Source: Candidatus Avelusimicrobium cornigerorum (GTDB lineage Bacteria > Elusimicrobiota > Elusimicrobia > Elusimicrobiales > Elusimicrobiaceae). From it: 64,000 nt of DNA. A model generated the notes under the pieces. It saw only the letters and a list, made by a program, of their open reading frames with translations, was not told the DNA's origin and ran no database searches. The stretch is taken from assembly GCA_002309715.1 (NCBI GenBank), contig DBXW01000005.1, forward strand, positions 124,001 through 188,000. The letters are read 5' to 3'. Below are positions 1 through 8,993 of this stretch, piece after piece (within the stretch, counting starts at the first letter, position 1; each line of letters starts with the position of its first letter). The translations under genes and the position numbers were made by a program.

Positions 1-600
1 AGAATCTAAAGACCGCCAAAAAACGGGCAAATACAAAACCGGGAAGCCGTCTAGTTTGAGAACGGCATTAGTCCCCAACACTTTTTTTTGCGGGGAAACG
101 GATAATTTCCCGACGGATAATGTGTAGTGCGGTTTCTCGCAATCGCAACAAGTAACTTCGGCCTTGCGTAAAATTTTCTTACCGTTTTTGGAAGAAATTT
201 CTTTGGCGCTTAAAACGCGCAGGGGGGGATATTCGGTGCTTAAACGTTCGGCCTTAAAATCTTTAGTGGCATAATTCCCCCAAATGTTTTCGGCATGTAA
301 AATGCCACCTTGTCCGTCGTCAAGTGTAATGGGCCCCACGGAAGTAAGGGTGGTATTAAGTTGGTCATAGGTGATGTTTTCACCGGTGACGGTACGTTTT
401 TTCCCGTCGGGCGTTTTTTGAATAAGCGTTACGTGCCCGGTTAAATTAACTTTTTTATCTTGCGGTTCCAAGGTGGCATTGTCGGCGGTGAAATAGACAA
501 ACCCCTCGTCATTGGGAGCAGGTAAAGTGCGTTCCGATTCTGCCCAAAGCGGGAGAAATAAGCCGAGCAATAATAAAAGGAGCCAACTTGTTTTTCGCAT
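1..600 (-). CDS. lptD: LPS-assembly outer membrane protein LptD, N-terminal part (cut by window edge)
   Basis: The first 200 codons are visible and the reading frame stays open to the window edge. A signal peptide (MRKTSWLLLLLLGLFLPLWA) is followed by an OstA/LptA-like beta-jellyroll: a repeated pattern of 'ADNATLE', 'VNLTGHVTLIQ', 'GENITYD', 'AENIWG'. A C-C-D-C cluster follows, then 'GFPVLYLPVFWRSL', the usual junction into the LptD beta-barrel. In the family, LptD with LptE inserts lipopolysaccharide into the outer leaflet. The start is an ATG with no clear Shine-Dalgarno, a few bases after the ROK gene stop, so translation is probably coupled. LptD is preferred to LptA or LptC because of that junction. 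Confidence 0.8.
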   Translation of the reverse strand, partial: MRKTSWLLLLLLGLFLPLWAESERTLPAPNDEGFVYFTADNATLEPQDKKVNLTGHVTLIQKTPDGKKRTVTGENITYDQLNTTLTSVGPITLDDGQGGILHAENIWGNYATKDFKAERLSTEYPPLRVLSAKEISSKNGKKILRKAEVTCCDCEKPHYTLSVGKLSVSPQKKVLGTNAVLKLDGFPVLYLPVFWRSLDS

Positions 601-603
601 ATA

Positions 604-1569
604 TCAGGGGAGACGTTGGGCGTGATAAATAGCATAAAGCGCCGCGCCGATGCCTCCTATGTTTGGATTTTTAGATACTAAAAGTTTCAGTTGATTAAAT
701 GGGGTTTTGATTTGTTGATTTGCCAGTACGCGCTTAAGCGCCGGCATAAAATACGGCGCCGCGCCGGACACTCCACCGGTGAGTACAACCGTGTCCACGT
801 CTAAAGTCAGCACCCAATTGGCAATACCAACCCCTAAATAATAGCCGGTATCTTCCCAAATTTTGAGTGCAACCGGGCATTTTTGTTCGGCCGCTTGGAA
901 AACGACTTCAATTTTAAAATCTTTTGTTTGGTGTACTCTTTTGGCAAGTTCACTTTGCGGATGCTCTTTAACGGCTTCCAACACGCGTCGTTTGATTCCG
1001 ATAGTCCCCACGAAGGCTTCCAAACATCCGCGTGCGCCGCAACCACACAGCGGCCCTGTAGTTAAATCGGCTATTTTGGTGTGGCCAATTTCTCCGGCTG
1101 AACCGTTAGATCCTTGGTAAAGTTCTTGATTGATAATTAGCCCACCGCCCACACCGGTGCCTAACGTAACGACGAGAACATTGCTGCCTTGCCGGTGCAA
1201 ATCGGTTTCGTACACGCCCCAAGCGGCCAGGGTGGCGTCATTAGCAACGTGGGGTAAAATACCGGTTTTCTCAAAGATATTTTTCGCAATGGGCCAATCG
1301 GTCATATCGGTAAATTTCAGGTTCGGGTTATAGCGCAAGATGCCTTTTTGATTATCCACATCCCCCGGTGCGCCGACAGCAACGGCCAGCGGTTTGCCGG
1401 CATATTCTTTTTTAATTCGGTTAATAAAGAGCGCTAATTTATCAATAAATTCATCGGCGGTACGGATGCCTTCGGTTTCTAACTTATCGGCGCGCAAAAC
1501 GGTTCCCTTTTCGTTTAATACGAAAAATTTAATGAATGTTCCGCCGATATCAATACCTATTCCAATCAT
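604..1569 (-). CDS. ROK-family sugar kinase (glucokinase-like)
   Basis: A 321-aa ASKHA-fold kinase. The phosphate-1 loop is 'GIGIDIGGTFIKFF' at the N-terminus, 'LGTGVGGGLI' lies mid-protein, and the ROK zinc signature 'CGCGARGCLEAF' is present near residues 175-186, following 'GSAGEIGH'. These are the diagnostic ROK features; bacterial members phosphorylate glucose, mannose or N-acetylhexosamines with ATP, and the exact sugar cannot be read from sequence. The length is normal for the family and there is no helix-turn-helix, so it is an enzyme rather than a NagC/Mlc-type repressor. Its ATG overlaps the xerC stop by 4 bases (ATGA), which places it in the same operon. Confidence 0.88.
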   Translation of the reverse strand: MIGIGIDIGGTFIKFFVLNEKGTVLRADKLETEGIRTADEFIDKLALFINRIKKEYAGKPLAVAVGAPGDVDNQKGILRYNPNLKFTDMTDWPIAKNIFEKTGILPHVANDATLAAWGVYETDLHRQGSNVLVVTLGTGVGGGLIINQELYQGSNGSAGEIGHTKIADLTTGPLCGCGARGCLEAFVGTIGIKRRVLEAVKEHPQSELAKRVHQTKDFKIEVVFQAAEQKCPVALKIWEDTGYYLGVGIANWVLTLDVDTVVLTGGVSGAAPYFMPALKRVLANQQIKTPFNQLKLLVSKNPNIGGIGAALYAIYHAQRLP

Positions 1570-2453
1570 TGTTTTATTCCTTTATACTTGGGATGGGCGT
1601 GCTCGTACACTTTCTTTAATTTTTCTACAGATACGTGCGTATATACTTGTGTAGCGGCCAAACTTTTGTGGCCCAGCATTTCTTGTAAACTGCGCAAATC
1701 GCAACCGTTGTTAAGCAGATGCGTGGCAAACGAGTGGCGCAAACTGTGCGGTGTTACGCGACGCACTAAATGAGCGGCAATGGCTGTATTTTTGAAGATA
1801 TAGGCCAGGCCGTCTCCGGTAAGCGGTTTGCCGTTTTTATTTAAAAAAAGTGCTTCTTGCGGTTGCGGATTGGGGCGGCAAGCCAAATAATCTTTTAAGG
1901 CCACTAATGCGGCATCCGTAACCGGCACTAAACGTTCTTTGGAACCTTTTCCCAGCACTTTTACAATCCCGTTAAAGAAATCAATATCACTGATTTTCAA
2001 GCCTACCACTTCGCTACGGCGCAGCCCGCTGGAGTACATCAGTTCAAATAAAGCCCGGTCACGCGGAGACATTTTTGTATGAGTAGACGCGGCTAACAAC
2101 TGGGCTGTTTCCGGTACGGTTAAAAATTTAGGAAGAATTTTCTGCCGTTTGGGGGTGGAAAGCAACTTAAACGGATTGCGCACGAGTTCACCCTGCTCCA
2201 ATAAATAACCGGCAAAACTGCGTAGTGAAGCAATTTTGCGCAACATGGTGTTGCGTGCAGGGTTATGATGCGTTTGCAAAGCGGCTAAAAAAGAGCGGAT
2301 GTTGGCCGACGTAAAATGGCGTATATCGTTTAATCCGCGTTGGTTTAAAAAAGCCAAAAATTCCCCTAAATCGGCCCGGTAACTTTTAAGTGTTAAGGGC
2401 GAAAAATTCTTATTTTGTAAATGTAGCAAAAACGCATCTACCCATTCTTCCAC
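1566..2453 (-). CDS. xerC: Tyrosine recombinase XerC/XerD
   Basis: A 295-aa site-specific recombinase with an N-terminal SAM-like core-binding domain (about residues 1-90) and a C-terminal catalytic domain. All active-site residues are in place: R145 (SGLRRSE), K172 (GKGSKERLVP), H236 and R239 (TPHSLRHSFATHLL), H262 (LGHKSLAATQVYTHVS) and nucleophile Y271. The length matches XerC/XerD, which resolve chromosome dimers at dif with FtsK, rather than integrases carrying extra arm-binding domains. The start is GTG with GGAG about 10 bases upstream, 12 bases after topA. XerC versus XerD cannot be settled here; linkage to topA and dprA is commonly seen for xerC. Confidence 0.88.
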   Translation of the reverse strand: MEEWVDAFLLHLQNKNFSPLTLKSYRADLGEFLAFLNQRGLNDIRHFTSANIRSFLAALQTHHNPARNTMLRKIASLRSFAGYLLEQGELVRNPFKLLSTPKRQKILPKFLTVPETAQLLAASTHTKMSPRDRALFELMYSSGLRRSEVVGLKISDIDFFNGIVKVLGKGSKERLVPVTDAALVALKDYLACRPNPQPQEALFLNKNGKPLTGDGLAYIFKNTAIAAHLVRRVTPHSLRHSFATHLLNNGCDLRSLQEMLGHKSLAATQVYTHVSVEKLKKVYEHAHPKYKGIKQ

Positions 2454-2464
2454 GGGGCTCTCCG

Positions 2465-4741
2465 TTAAATCTTTTTTTGTTTTGCTTCGTGCGCGGCCTT
2501 AATTTGGGCGATTTCTTCCGGTGTTACCGTTACAATGGTTTTACATTTGGGGTAACCCGAACAACCCAAAAATTCCCCGCGTTTTGATGAGCGTAGCACA
2601 AAAGGCTTGCCGCATTTTTCGCACAACCGATCGGTAACAATGGGCCCGGTAGAGGATACTTTGTTGCCGTTGGCATCTATAGAATAAGTGTTTTTGCATT
2701 TGGGATAAGCCGAACACGCCATAAATTTCCCGCGCCGTCCGGTACGAATGACCATCGGTGCACCGCACTTGTCGCAAACTTCGTTAGTTTCTTGCGGGGC
2801 CACTTTTTCGCCGGAACTCGTTAAATTGATTTTGCCCTTGCACGCGGTGTCGCTACATACCAAATACGCCCCAAAGCGGCTGCGTTTTTGCAGCATCATT
2901 TTGCCGCAGATGGGGCATTTTTCATCGGTTTCTTTAGCGGCCGGGCGTTGCATCCCTTTGTCGGCGGCATCTAATTCACGTTTGAAATTTACGTAAAAGT
3001 CTGATAGAAGTTTAACCCATTTTTGAGAGCCTTCGGCCACTTGGTCTAATTGCTCTTCCACGCCGGCCGTATAAGACAAGTCCATAATCTCTTTGAAGAA
3101 ATCTTTTAAACTGTCCGTTACCGTAATACCCAAATCGGTAGCAATCAGTTTGCTCGTTTTGGGTTGGCGGGTAATGTATTTACGGTCTAAAATCGTTTTG
3201 ATAGTCGGCGCGTAAGTAGACGGACGTCCGATACCGTGCTTTTCAAGTGTTTTAATTAAACTTGCTTCGTTGTAACAAGGCGGCGGAGTGGTTTTGTGGG
3301 ACTTGGTGTTAATGTCCAGCAGTGTCAGCGTGTCGCCTTCGGCCAAAACCGGTAGGAGTGCGCTGGTGCTTTCTTCGTTATTTTCTTCTTCGTCTTGGTC
3401 TTTGTAGATAGACAAATATCCCGGGAATTTAACCGTGCGGCCGTTAGCGCGTAATAAACACGTTTGTTCATCTCCGGCGGCAATATCAATGGCGACGGTA
3501 TTAAATACGGCGTCAGCCATTTGGCTGGCCACGAAACGTAACCAAATCAGTTCGTACAGTTTATATTGATCTGCCGTCAAAAACGGTTTCATATTTTGAG
3601 GAGTACGCCGCACATCGGTAGGGTGGATGGCCTCGTGGGCTTCCTGGGCACCCATAACTTTGCTTTTGTAAATAGGCTGTTTGGCGGGCACAAATTGCGT
3701 GCCGTATTTATCTGCGATGAATTTTTTAGTTTGTTCTTGCAAGAGTTTAGACACGTTAAACGAGTCCGTACGCATGTAAGTAATTAAACCGATAGTTTGC
3801 CCTTCCACTTCAATTCCTTCGTATAGTGTTTGGGCGGTCATCATCGTTTTTTGGGAAGAAAAGCCGAGTTTGTTGTATGCGTCTTGCTGCATAGAACTGG
3901 TAATAAACGGTGGTTTCGGTTTTTGTTTAACTTCTTTTTTCTCTACTTTAACAACCGTGTTAGGCCCTTTACGCAATACTTCGGATAAGGGGGCTAATTT
4001 GGCTTCATTGTCAAAGACGGTATTTTTGACTTTGTAATCTTCGGCAAACAAATGGTAAGTGGTGGTTTGTTCCACATTTTTCCCTTGCCACTTGGTGACG
4101 CGTGCCCAAAATTTGGGAGCAGTGTTTGGTTTTTCAAACTGCGCGCCGATGGTCCAATAATCTTGCTCTTTAAAATCGGCAATTTCTTTGGCGCGTTCTG
4201 CCAAGAGCCGCACGGCGACCGATTGTACCCGTCCGGCGGATAACCCAGAGGTAATTTTTTTCCACAAGAGCGGAGATAACTTGTACCCCACAATGCGGTC
4301 TAAAATGCGTCGTGCTTGTTGAGCGTTGACGAGATTTTCATCAATTTTGCGGGCATGTGAAAAAGATTCTTTAATGGCAGCCGGGGTAATTTCGTGGAAG
4401 AAAATACGTTGGTAGCGTTCTTTGGGGAGTTTTAATAATTCCACCAAGTGCCAAGCAATGGCCTCTCCTTCGCGGTCAGGGTCGGTAGCGAGGTAAATTT
4501 CCGGAGCGGATTTAGCCAGCGTGCTTAACTCCTTGAACATTTTTTTGGCACGGTCCACCGGTTCGTAGGTGGGGGCAAAGTCGTGTTCAATATCCACACC
4601 GATATCTTTAGATGGCAAATCGCGTACGTGCCCGAAAGAACTGCGGACAATAAATTCATTGCCTAAAATTTTACTAATCGTTTTTTGTTTAGTGGGAGAT
4701 TCCACGATAACTAATTTTTTTCCTTTTATATTGGTTGCCAT
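2465..4741 (-). CDS. topA: DNA topoisomerase I
   Basis: A 758-aa type IA topoisomerase that relaxes negative supercoils. The Toprim domain starts with 'KLVIVESPTKQKTISKIL', with the acidic motif 'ATDPDREGEAIAWH'. The active-site tyrosine is Y322 in 'GLITYMRTDS', followed by 'AHEAIHPTD' and 'GIGRPSTYAPTI'. The C-terminus has three four-cysteine zinc ribbons: CPICG...CSDTAC, CDKCG...CSAYPKC and CEKCG...CSGYPKC. Length and order are normal for bacterial TopA. The ATG has AAGGAAG 9-10 bases upstream. It sits between dprA and xerC, a common neighbourhood for this enzyme. Confidence 0.97.
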   Translation of the reverse strand: MATNIKGKKLVIVESPTKQKTISKILGNEFIVRSSFGHVRDLPSKDIGVDIEHDFAPTYEPVDRAKKMFKELSTLAKSAPEIYLATDPDREGEAIAWHLVELLKLPKERYQRIFFHEITPAAIKESFSHARKIDENLVNAQQARRILDRIVGYKLSPLLWKKITSGLSAGRVQSVAVRLLAERAKEIADFKEQDYWTIGAQFEKPNTAPKFWARVTKWQGKNVEQTTTYHLFAEDYKVKNTVFDNEAKLAPLSEVLRKGPNTVVKVEKKEVKQKPKPPFITSSMQQDAYNKLGFSSQKTMMTAQTLYEGIEVEGQTIGLITYMRTDSFNVSKLLQEQTKKFIADKYGTQFVPAKQPIYKSKVMGAQEAHEAIHPTDVRRTPQNMKPFLTADQYKLYELIWLRFVASQMADAVFNTVAIDIAAGDEQTCLLRANGRTVKFPGYLSIYKDQDEEENNEESTSALLPVLAEGDTLTLLDINTKSHKTTPPPCYNEASLIKTLEKHGIGRPSTYAPTIKTILDRKYITRQPKTSKLIATDLGITVTDSLKDFFKEIMDLSYTAGVEEQLDQVAEGSQKWVKLLSDFYVNFKRELDAADKGMQRPAAKETDEKCPICGKMMLQKRSRFGAYLVCSDTACKGKINLTSSGEKVAPQETNEVCDKCGAPMVIRTGRRGKFMACSAYPKCKNTYSIDANGNKVSSTGPIVTDRLCEKCGKPFVLRSSKRGEFLGCSGYPKCKTIVTVTPEEIAQIKAAHEAKQKKI

Positions 4742-4761
4742 ACGCTCACTTCCTTAGTAAG

Positions 4762-5898
4762 TTAAAATTTGTTTTTACTGTAAAGTCCATTTTCACAGGC
4801 TAAAAATCCTTGTACTTCCAATTCAAATAGCAGCCCGGCCACTTCGGGCACATCGGCTTGTAAACCTTCGGCCACCTGGTCTAAACTGCAAGAACCGGTA
4901 CCGATAATTTGCATCACTTGTTGTTGACGCTCGGATAAGGCTTCTTGCGGTTTGTCCGGGGTTTGGGTGTTATGTTCAAAGAAACGTGTGTCCAAACCAA
5001 ACCGAGATTGCTGTGGTATATAGTCTAGTATATCTGCGACGGAAGTTACAACCCCCGCCCCTTGCCGGATAAGCGAATTGGGGCCGCCGGACTGCGGGCT
5101 ATCTATCGGGCCGGGCACGGCTAAAACGTCTTTCCCCATTTCCAAAGCGAGTTTAGCGGTAATAAGTGCGCCTGATTTAATTTCACCTTCTACGACGACA
5201 ACGGGTTGCGATAATGCCGCAATAATGCGGTTGCGTCGCGGAAAATGGAAAGCGTTGGGGGGGCTGTTAAAAGGAAGTTCGGATACTACCGCGCCACCGT
5301 GTTCTAATAAGGCTTTTTCCAATGAGCGGTTTTCCGCCGGATAGCACCGGCCGATACCTGTGCCGATAACGGCGACGGTCGGTTTTTTTAGACGTACCGC
5401 GGCGGCGTGCGCTTCGCTATCAATACCGCGGGCCAGCCCGCTGATAATCGTGACACCGGCGGTTGCAAGTTCTTCTCCCAGTTTATGGGTTACGCGCCGA
5501 CCGTAAGGTGTAATTTTGCGTGTGCCGACTATTGCCACGCACGCGTGTTCGTCAGACGGTAATTTGCCCAGGACATAAATAGCCAAAGGGGCTTCTTTGC
5601 AATTGCGTAAAGACTGCGGGTATTCGTCATCTTCCGGTACATAAATGTGACCGTTTAGTTTGGCGGTTTTATCCCACTCCTCTTGCGGATTAACAGAGAA
5701 AGCGGCTTGCAAAAGTTTGGCGGCGGTATCGGGGTTTAAATTGGCTTCTTGCGATAAAGTTTTAGCGTCTTGGCGCAGAATCTCTTGGGCAGAACCGAAA
5801 ATTTCTATTAGGCGTTTCAACCAATCGGCGCGCAAATATAAAAACGCATTTAATTGGATACGGGCCAAGCGTTCTGCGGATGAAATGGCGGAGTTCAT
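4762..5898 (-). CDS. dprA: DNA-processing protein DprA (Smf)
   Basis: A 378-aa protein that in the family binds incoming single-stranded DNA and loads RecA during natural transformation. It has an N-terminal SAM-like region, then a Rossmann-type core with 'VAIVGTRKITPYGRR', 'SGLARGIDSEAHAAA', 'VIGTGIGRCYPAEN', 'SELPFN' and 'FPRRNRIIAALS'. A C-terminal winged-helix DML1-like domain follows ('LSERQQQVMQIIGTGSCSLDQVA'). The start overlaps the comM stop by 4 bases. Together with comM upstream and several type IV pilins in the window, it suggests DNA uptake ability, although no comEA or comEC is visible here. Confidence 0.95.
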   Translation of the reverse strand: MNSAISSAERLARIQLNAFLYLRADWLKRLIEIFGSAQEILRQDAKTLSQEANLNPDTAAKLLQAAFSVNPQEEWDKTAKLNGHIYVPEDDEYPQSLRNCKEAPLAIYVLGKLPSDEHACVAIVGTRKITPYGRRVTHKLGEELATAGVTIISGLARGIDSEAHAAAVRLKKPTVAVIGTGIGRCYPAENRSLEKALLEHGGAVVSELPFNSPPNAFHFPRRNRIIAALSQPVVVVEGEIKSGALITAKLALEMGKDVLAVPGPIDSPQSGGPNSLIRQGAGVVTSVADILDYIPQQSRFGLDTRFFEHNTQTPDKPQEALSERQQQVMQIIGTGSCSLDQVAEGLQADVPEVAGLLFELEVQGFLACENGLYSKNKF

Positions 5899-7433
5899 AC
5901 GTCGGCTACTCCTTTGCGGTCCAGCGGGCGGTATTGCATAACTTCTACTAAATGTTTTATTTCAATGTTGGATGATCCTTCTAAATCGGCAATGGTGCGG
6001 GCTGTTTTTAAAATTTTATCCAAACTGCGTGCGCTTAAGCCGAATTTACGCATCGCGGCTTCCAAAATAGTGTCTGCCCCCGCCGGTAGCGGGCAAAATT
6101 CTTTCAGTTCTTTGGCCGACATAAACGCGTTAGCGGTTGTGCCGGTGTTGCTAAAACGTTTGCGTTGAATTTCGCGGGCTTTGAGTACGCGCTCACGGAT
6201 TTGCGCAGAAGTTTCCCCTTCACTGTGTTTATTCCAATCGGTGTATTTAACCGGGTTTAAATTAACGGTTAAATCAATGCGGTCCAAGAGCGGTCCGGAA
6301 ATGCGCGATTTGTAACGGTTGATTTGCATGGGTGTGCACGTGCACGGTTTTAAGGGATTGCCTAAATTGCCGCACGGGCATGGGTTCATAGCCGCCACAA
6401 GCGTAAAGCGCGCCGGATAAGAAACCGTTTCTTTGGCGCGGGAAATAGTTACTTGACCGTTTTCCAACGGCTCGCGTAATACTTCTAACGACGAGCGGGA
6501 AAATTCGGCAAATTCGTCTAAAAATAATACTCCGTTATGCGCCAGAGAAACTTCACCCGGGCGCGGGTTAGAACCGCCGCCGATAAGGGCTACATCCGAA
6601 ATCGTATGGTGTGGATCGCGAAAGGGCCGACGGGTTAAGAGTTTGCTTTTCCCCATCAAATTGCAAATAGAATAAATTTTGGTAATTTCCAACGCTTCTT
6701 CTTGCGTAAGCGGCGGTAAAATACCGGGGAACCGCTTGGCAAGCATGCTTTTACCTGTACCGGGTAACCCAATCATCAGCACGTTGTGTCCGCCTGCGGC
6801 AGCAATTTCAAGCGCGCGTTTGGCCAAAGCCTGGCCTTTGACATCCGAAAAATCAAGTTCGGTTTCCGGAGAGTTTTCTTCTTGCGGAATAAAACTGATT
6901 TTAACGGTATTTTCGTCCGCTTTTCCTGTCAAATAATCTACGAGTTCACGCAGTGTATGCGGAGTAATAAACGGAGCGGAAGATACCTGGCCTTCTAGTA
7001 CATTTTGCGGGGGAATAATGGCCGTTTTGCCGAGTTTTTGGCAAGAAATTAACATGGGTAACACTCCGGCACAAGGGCGGAGCGAGCCGTCTAAAGCAAG
7101 TTCTCCCAAGGCCAAAAAGTTTTTTAATTTCTCCACGGCGTCTGCAGAAAGTTGATCGCTGGCGGCCAAGATTCCTAGCGCAATGGGCAAATCAAAATGA
7201 GTGCCGCTTTTGCGCAGTTCGGCCGGGCTTAAATTGACGGTGATACGTTTGTTGGGAAAATCAAAACCACTGTTTCGCACAGCGGCTACTACCCGTTCCT
7301 TGCTTTCTCGTACTTCTACATCCGGGAGACCGACGACGGCCAAGGTGGGCATACCAGAGGCGATATCCACTTCCACGCGGACTTCAAAACCTTCAATCCC
7401 TTTAATGGCCCCGGTGCAGATATTGGCTAACAT
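5895..7433 (-). CDS. comM: ComM/YifB-family AAA+ ATPase (Mg-chelatase-like)
   Basis: A 512-aa protein with an N-terminal Lon-like fold ('VEVDIASGMPTLAVVGLPD'), a central AAA+ module with Walker A 'GLPGTGKSMLAKRFPGILPP' and Walker B 'LFLDEFAEF', and the C-terminal Mg-chelatase lid ('SARSLDKILKTARTIADL'). A CPCG...CTCT cysteine cluster lies after the ATPase core. In Vibrio, ComM is a helicase driving branch migration in natural transformation. The start is taken as the ATG at 7433, 2 bases after the upstream gene's stop; the TTG two codons earlier overlaps that gene and lacks support. No Shine-Dalgarno is visible, so translational coupling is likely. Confidence 0.93.
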   Translation of the reverse strand: MLANICTGAIKGIEGFEVRVEVDIASGMPTLAVVGLPDVEVRESKERVVAAVRNSGFDFPNKRITVNLSPAELRKSGTHFDLPIALGILAASDQLSADAVEKLKNFLALGELALDGSLRPCAGVLPMLISCQKLGKTAIIPPQNVLEGQVSSAPFITPHTLRELVDYLTGKADENTVKISFIPQEENSPETELDFSDVKGQALAKRALEIAAAGGHNVLMIGLPGTGKSMLAKRFPGILPPLTQEEALEITKIYSICNLMGKSKLLTRRPFRDPHHTISDVALIGGGSNPRPGEVSLAHNGVLFLDEFAEFSRSSLEVLREPLENGQVTISRAKETVSYPARFTLVAAMNPCPCGNLGNPLKPCTCTPMQINRYKSRISGPLLDRIDLTVNLNPVKYTDWNKHSEGETSAQIRERVLKAREIQRKRFSNTGTTANAFMSAKELKEFCPLPAGADTILEAAMRKFGLSARSLDKILKTARTIADLEGSSNIEIKHLVEVMQYRPLDRKGVADV

Positions 7434-7435
7434 AA

Positions 7436-8545
7436 TCAATTAAAACTTAATACGATAGTTGACGGTGTTGTCATTACTACTGTGAAATTCACATTATATT
7501 TGCGGATAATTTTAGCAGTCAATTCTTCTGACGTAGAAGTATTGGCCGAAATTTCAAATTGTGCGCTGGAATTGGCATAACGCACTAAATTAAAATCTTC
7601 AATTTCGCGGAGTTCCTTTAAAATATCTTGTAATTGTTTCAGGCGTTCAATCGTTTTGACGTTTTTAACAGTTAATTGAAAAGTCTGTGCCGAGTTGATT
7701 GCCGCGTTGATAGGATCCGCTAATTGTTTGGCAGCACTTTCGCACGCGGCGGAAATGGATTTTTGCGCGGCGATTTCCGGCAACGGATCCAGCCCGCTTT
7801 GTTGTTGTGCGCCTTCGGCAACGACGGCATAGTTATTGGTAGAATATACACGCAAATTGGCACGCGCCCGGTAGGTTTTAAAGGGAGAAAGCGTGCTGGT
7901 GGTTAAGGCTTCCAGCGGACCGGTGGATGCTTCGGCCACAATAATAAAACGAGCCCCTTCTCCGCGTGCCTTATCAATAGCCGGGTTGGGGTTATCAATG
8001 TTATTCTGGCTTAAATTGTCTCCGTTAATGAGCGAAAACGGTTGCGTTTTAAGGGCACGGTAAATAGCCTGTTTGCAATCTTGTTTAAGAGAAATATCGT
8101 CTCCTACCGTTTCGCGCGAAGCCACTAAAATGATGGTTTTTTTGGCAAACGCGTCTGATTCGGTTTGCTTGATAATGTCGCCAATGTCTTTGACAAGAAC
8201 CATGGCTTTGATTTTGGTGTAAAAATCGTTGCCTTTGCGGTACGATTTGACGACGTGGCTATGGCGGATAAAACCGGCCGATTTTGAAACGATTTTATCT
8301 TCCACTATTTGCGCTTGGTCCACCGTGGTGGCAGAAGAAATAAAGATACCGGCTACTTGCTCTACAGCCGCTTTTTGGGCGGCTAAAATGCCGTCTTTTT
8401 TCATTTGACGCAAATTGTTTTCATCGTAAGGAACTAAAGATTCGGCTACCACATATTCGCCTTCGCCTTTCGGCCCGATACGAAACGAACGGCACGCCGT
8501 CAGCGTCACTAGCGCAATTAAACAAATTAAAAACAGTTTTTTCAT
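7436..8545 (-). CDS. Secreted lipoprotein, LPP20/FlgT-like
   Basis: A 369-aa predicted lipoprotein. A short signal sequence ends in the lipobox 'LTAC', with cysteine at about residue 18. Residues 30-130 resemble the N-terminal LPP20/FlgT-type domain ('AQKAAVEQVAGIFISSATTV', then 'YTKIKAMVLVKDIGDII'). The middle (about 135-280) has an alternating strand/helix pattern including 'ARFIIVAEASTGP', as in periplasmic beta/alpha domains of curli or flagellar accessory proteins. No function can be assigned. SD is GGAGG; the start overlaps the upstream lipoprotein stop by 4 bases, so the two are probably made and act together. Confidence 0.7.
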   Translation of the reverse strand: MKKLFLICLIALVTLTACRSFRIGPKGEGEYVVAESLVPYDENNLRQMKKDGILAAQKAAVEQVAGIFISSATTVDQAQIVEDKIVSKSAGFIRHSHVVKSYRKGNDFYTKIKAMVLVKDIGDIIKQTESDAFAKKTIILVASRETVGDDISLKQDCKQAIYRALKTQPFSLINGDNLSQNNIDNPNPAIDKARGEGARFIIVAEASTGPLEALTTSTLSPFKTYRARANLRVYSTNNYAVVAEGAQQQSGLDPLPEIAAQKSISAACESAAKQLADPINAAINSAQTFQLTVKNVKTIERLKQLQDILKELREIEDFNLVRYANSSAQFEISANTSTSEELTAKIIRKYNVNFTVVMTTPSTIVLSFN

Positions 8546-8991
8546 TTTTTACCCTCCGGATCAATGCCGGCTTTTTTAAGATGTTCGCGGGATAAACGCA
8601 TCACCACAGTGCAACCGCCATCTTCCAAATAATCAGTGGACACAAGTTCCATCTGTTGGATAATTCCGGAAGAAGAGGAATCAATCGTGCTTCCCACGGA
8701 AATAGTGTCTACTACTTGTATGTGGCTGTCTAGTTGTGTGCCATACAAAACTTCGGTAGCACGTTGATAGGCGTGCGCAATGGCTGCTTCGCGGCTCATA
8801 ATGCGGCGTTGTGAGTCAGATGTATGGGCCGGATTGGCGGCCCCTAAACCGCGTACCCATAAATAATCGCTTGTTAAAAGCGTGTCGTTAAAAGAAGGAG
8901 CGATTTTTCCTTCTTTAACGGCAGGTTTTAAAGCGTGTGTGCAAGCACACAATGCGCTCATACAAATCAGTATGACGGCCCATTTTTTCAT
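8542..8991 (-). CDS. Small LPP20-family-like lipoprotein
   Basis: A 149-aa protein with a lipoprotein signal peptide (lipobox 'LCAC') and one compact domain. The pattern 'VRGLGAANP', 'REAAIAHAYQRATEVLYGTQL' and a terminal strand 'GGCTVVMRLSREHLKKAG' resembles the LPP20 fold: a helix with alanine-rich 'SREAAIAHA' followed by beta strands. LPP20-type lipoproteins occur with flagella and other outer-membrane assemblies, but no flagellar gene is seen here. SD GAGGT lies 6 bases before ATG; only 2 bases separate it from the DnaA-like gene upstream. It probably forms a unit with the larger lipoprotein downstream. Confidence 0.65.
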   Translation of the reverse strand: MKKWAVILICMSALCACTHALKPAVKEGKIAPSFNDTLLTSDYLWVRGLGAANPAHTSDSQRRIMSREAAIAHAYQRATEVLYGTQLDSHIQVVDTISVGSTIDSSSSGIIQQMELVSTDYLEDGGCTVVMRLSREHLKKAGIDPEGKK

Positions 8992-8993
8992 AA

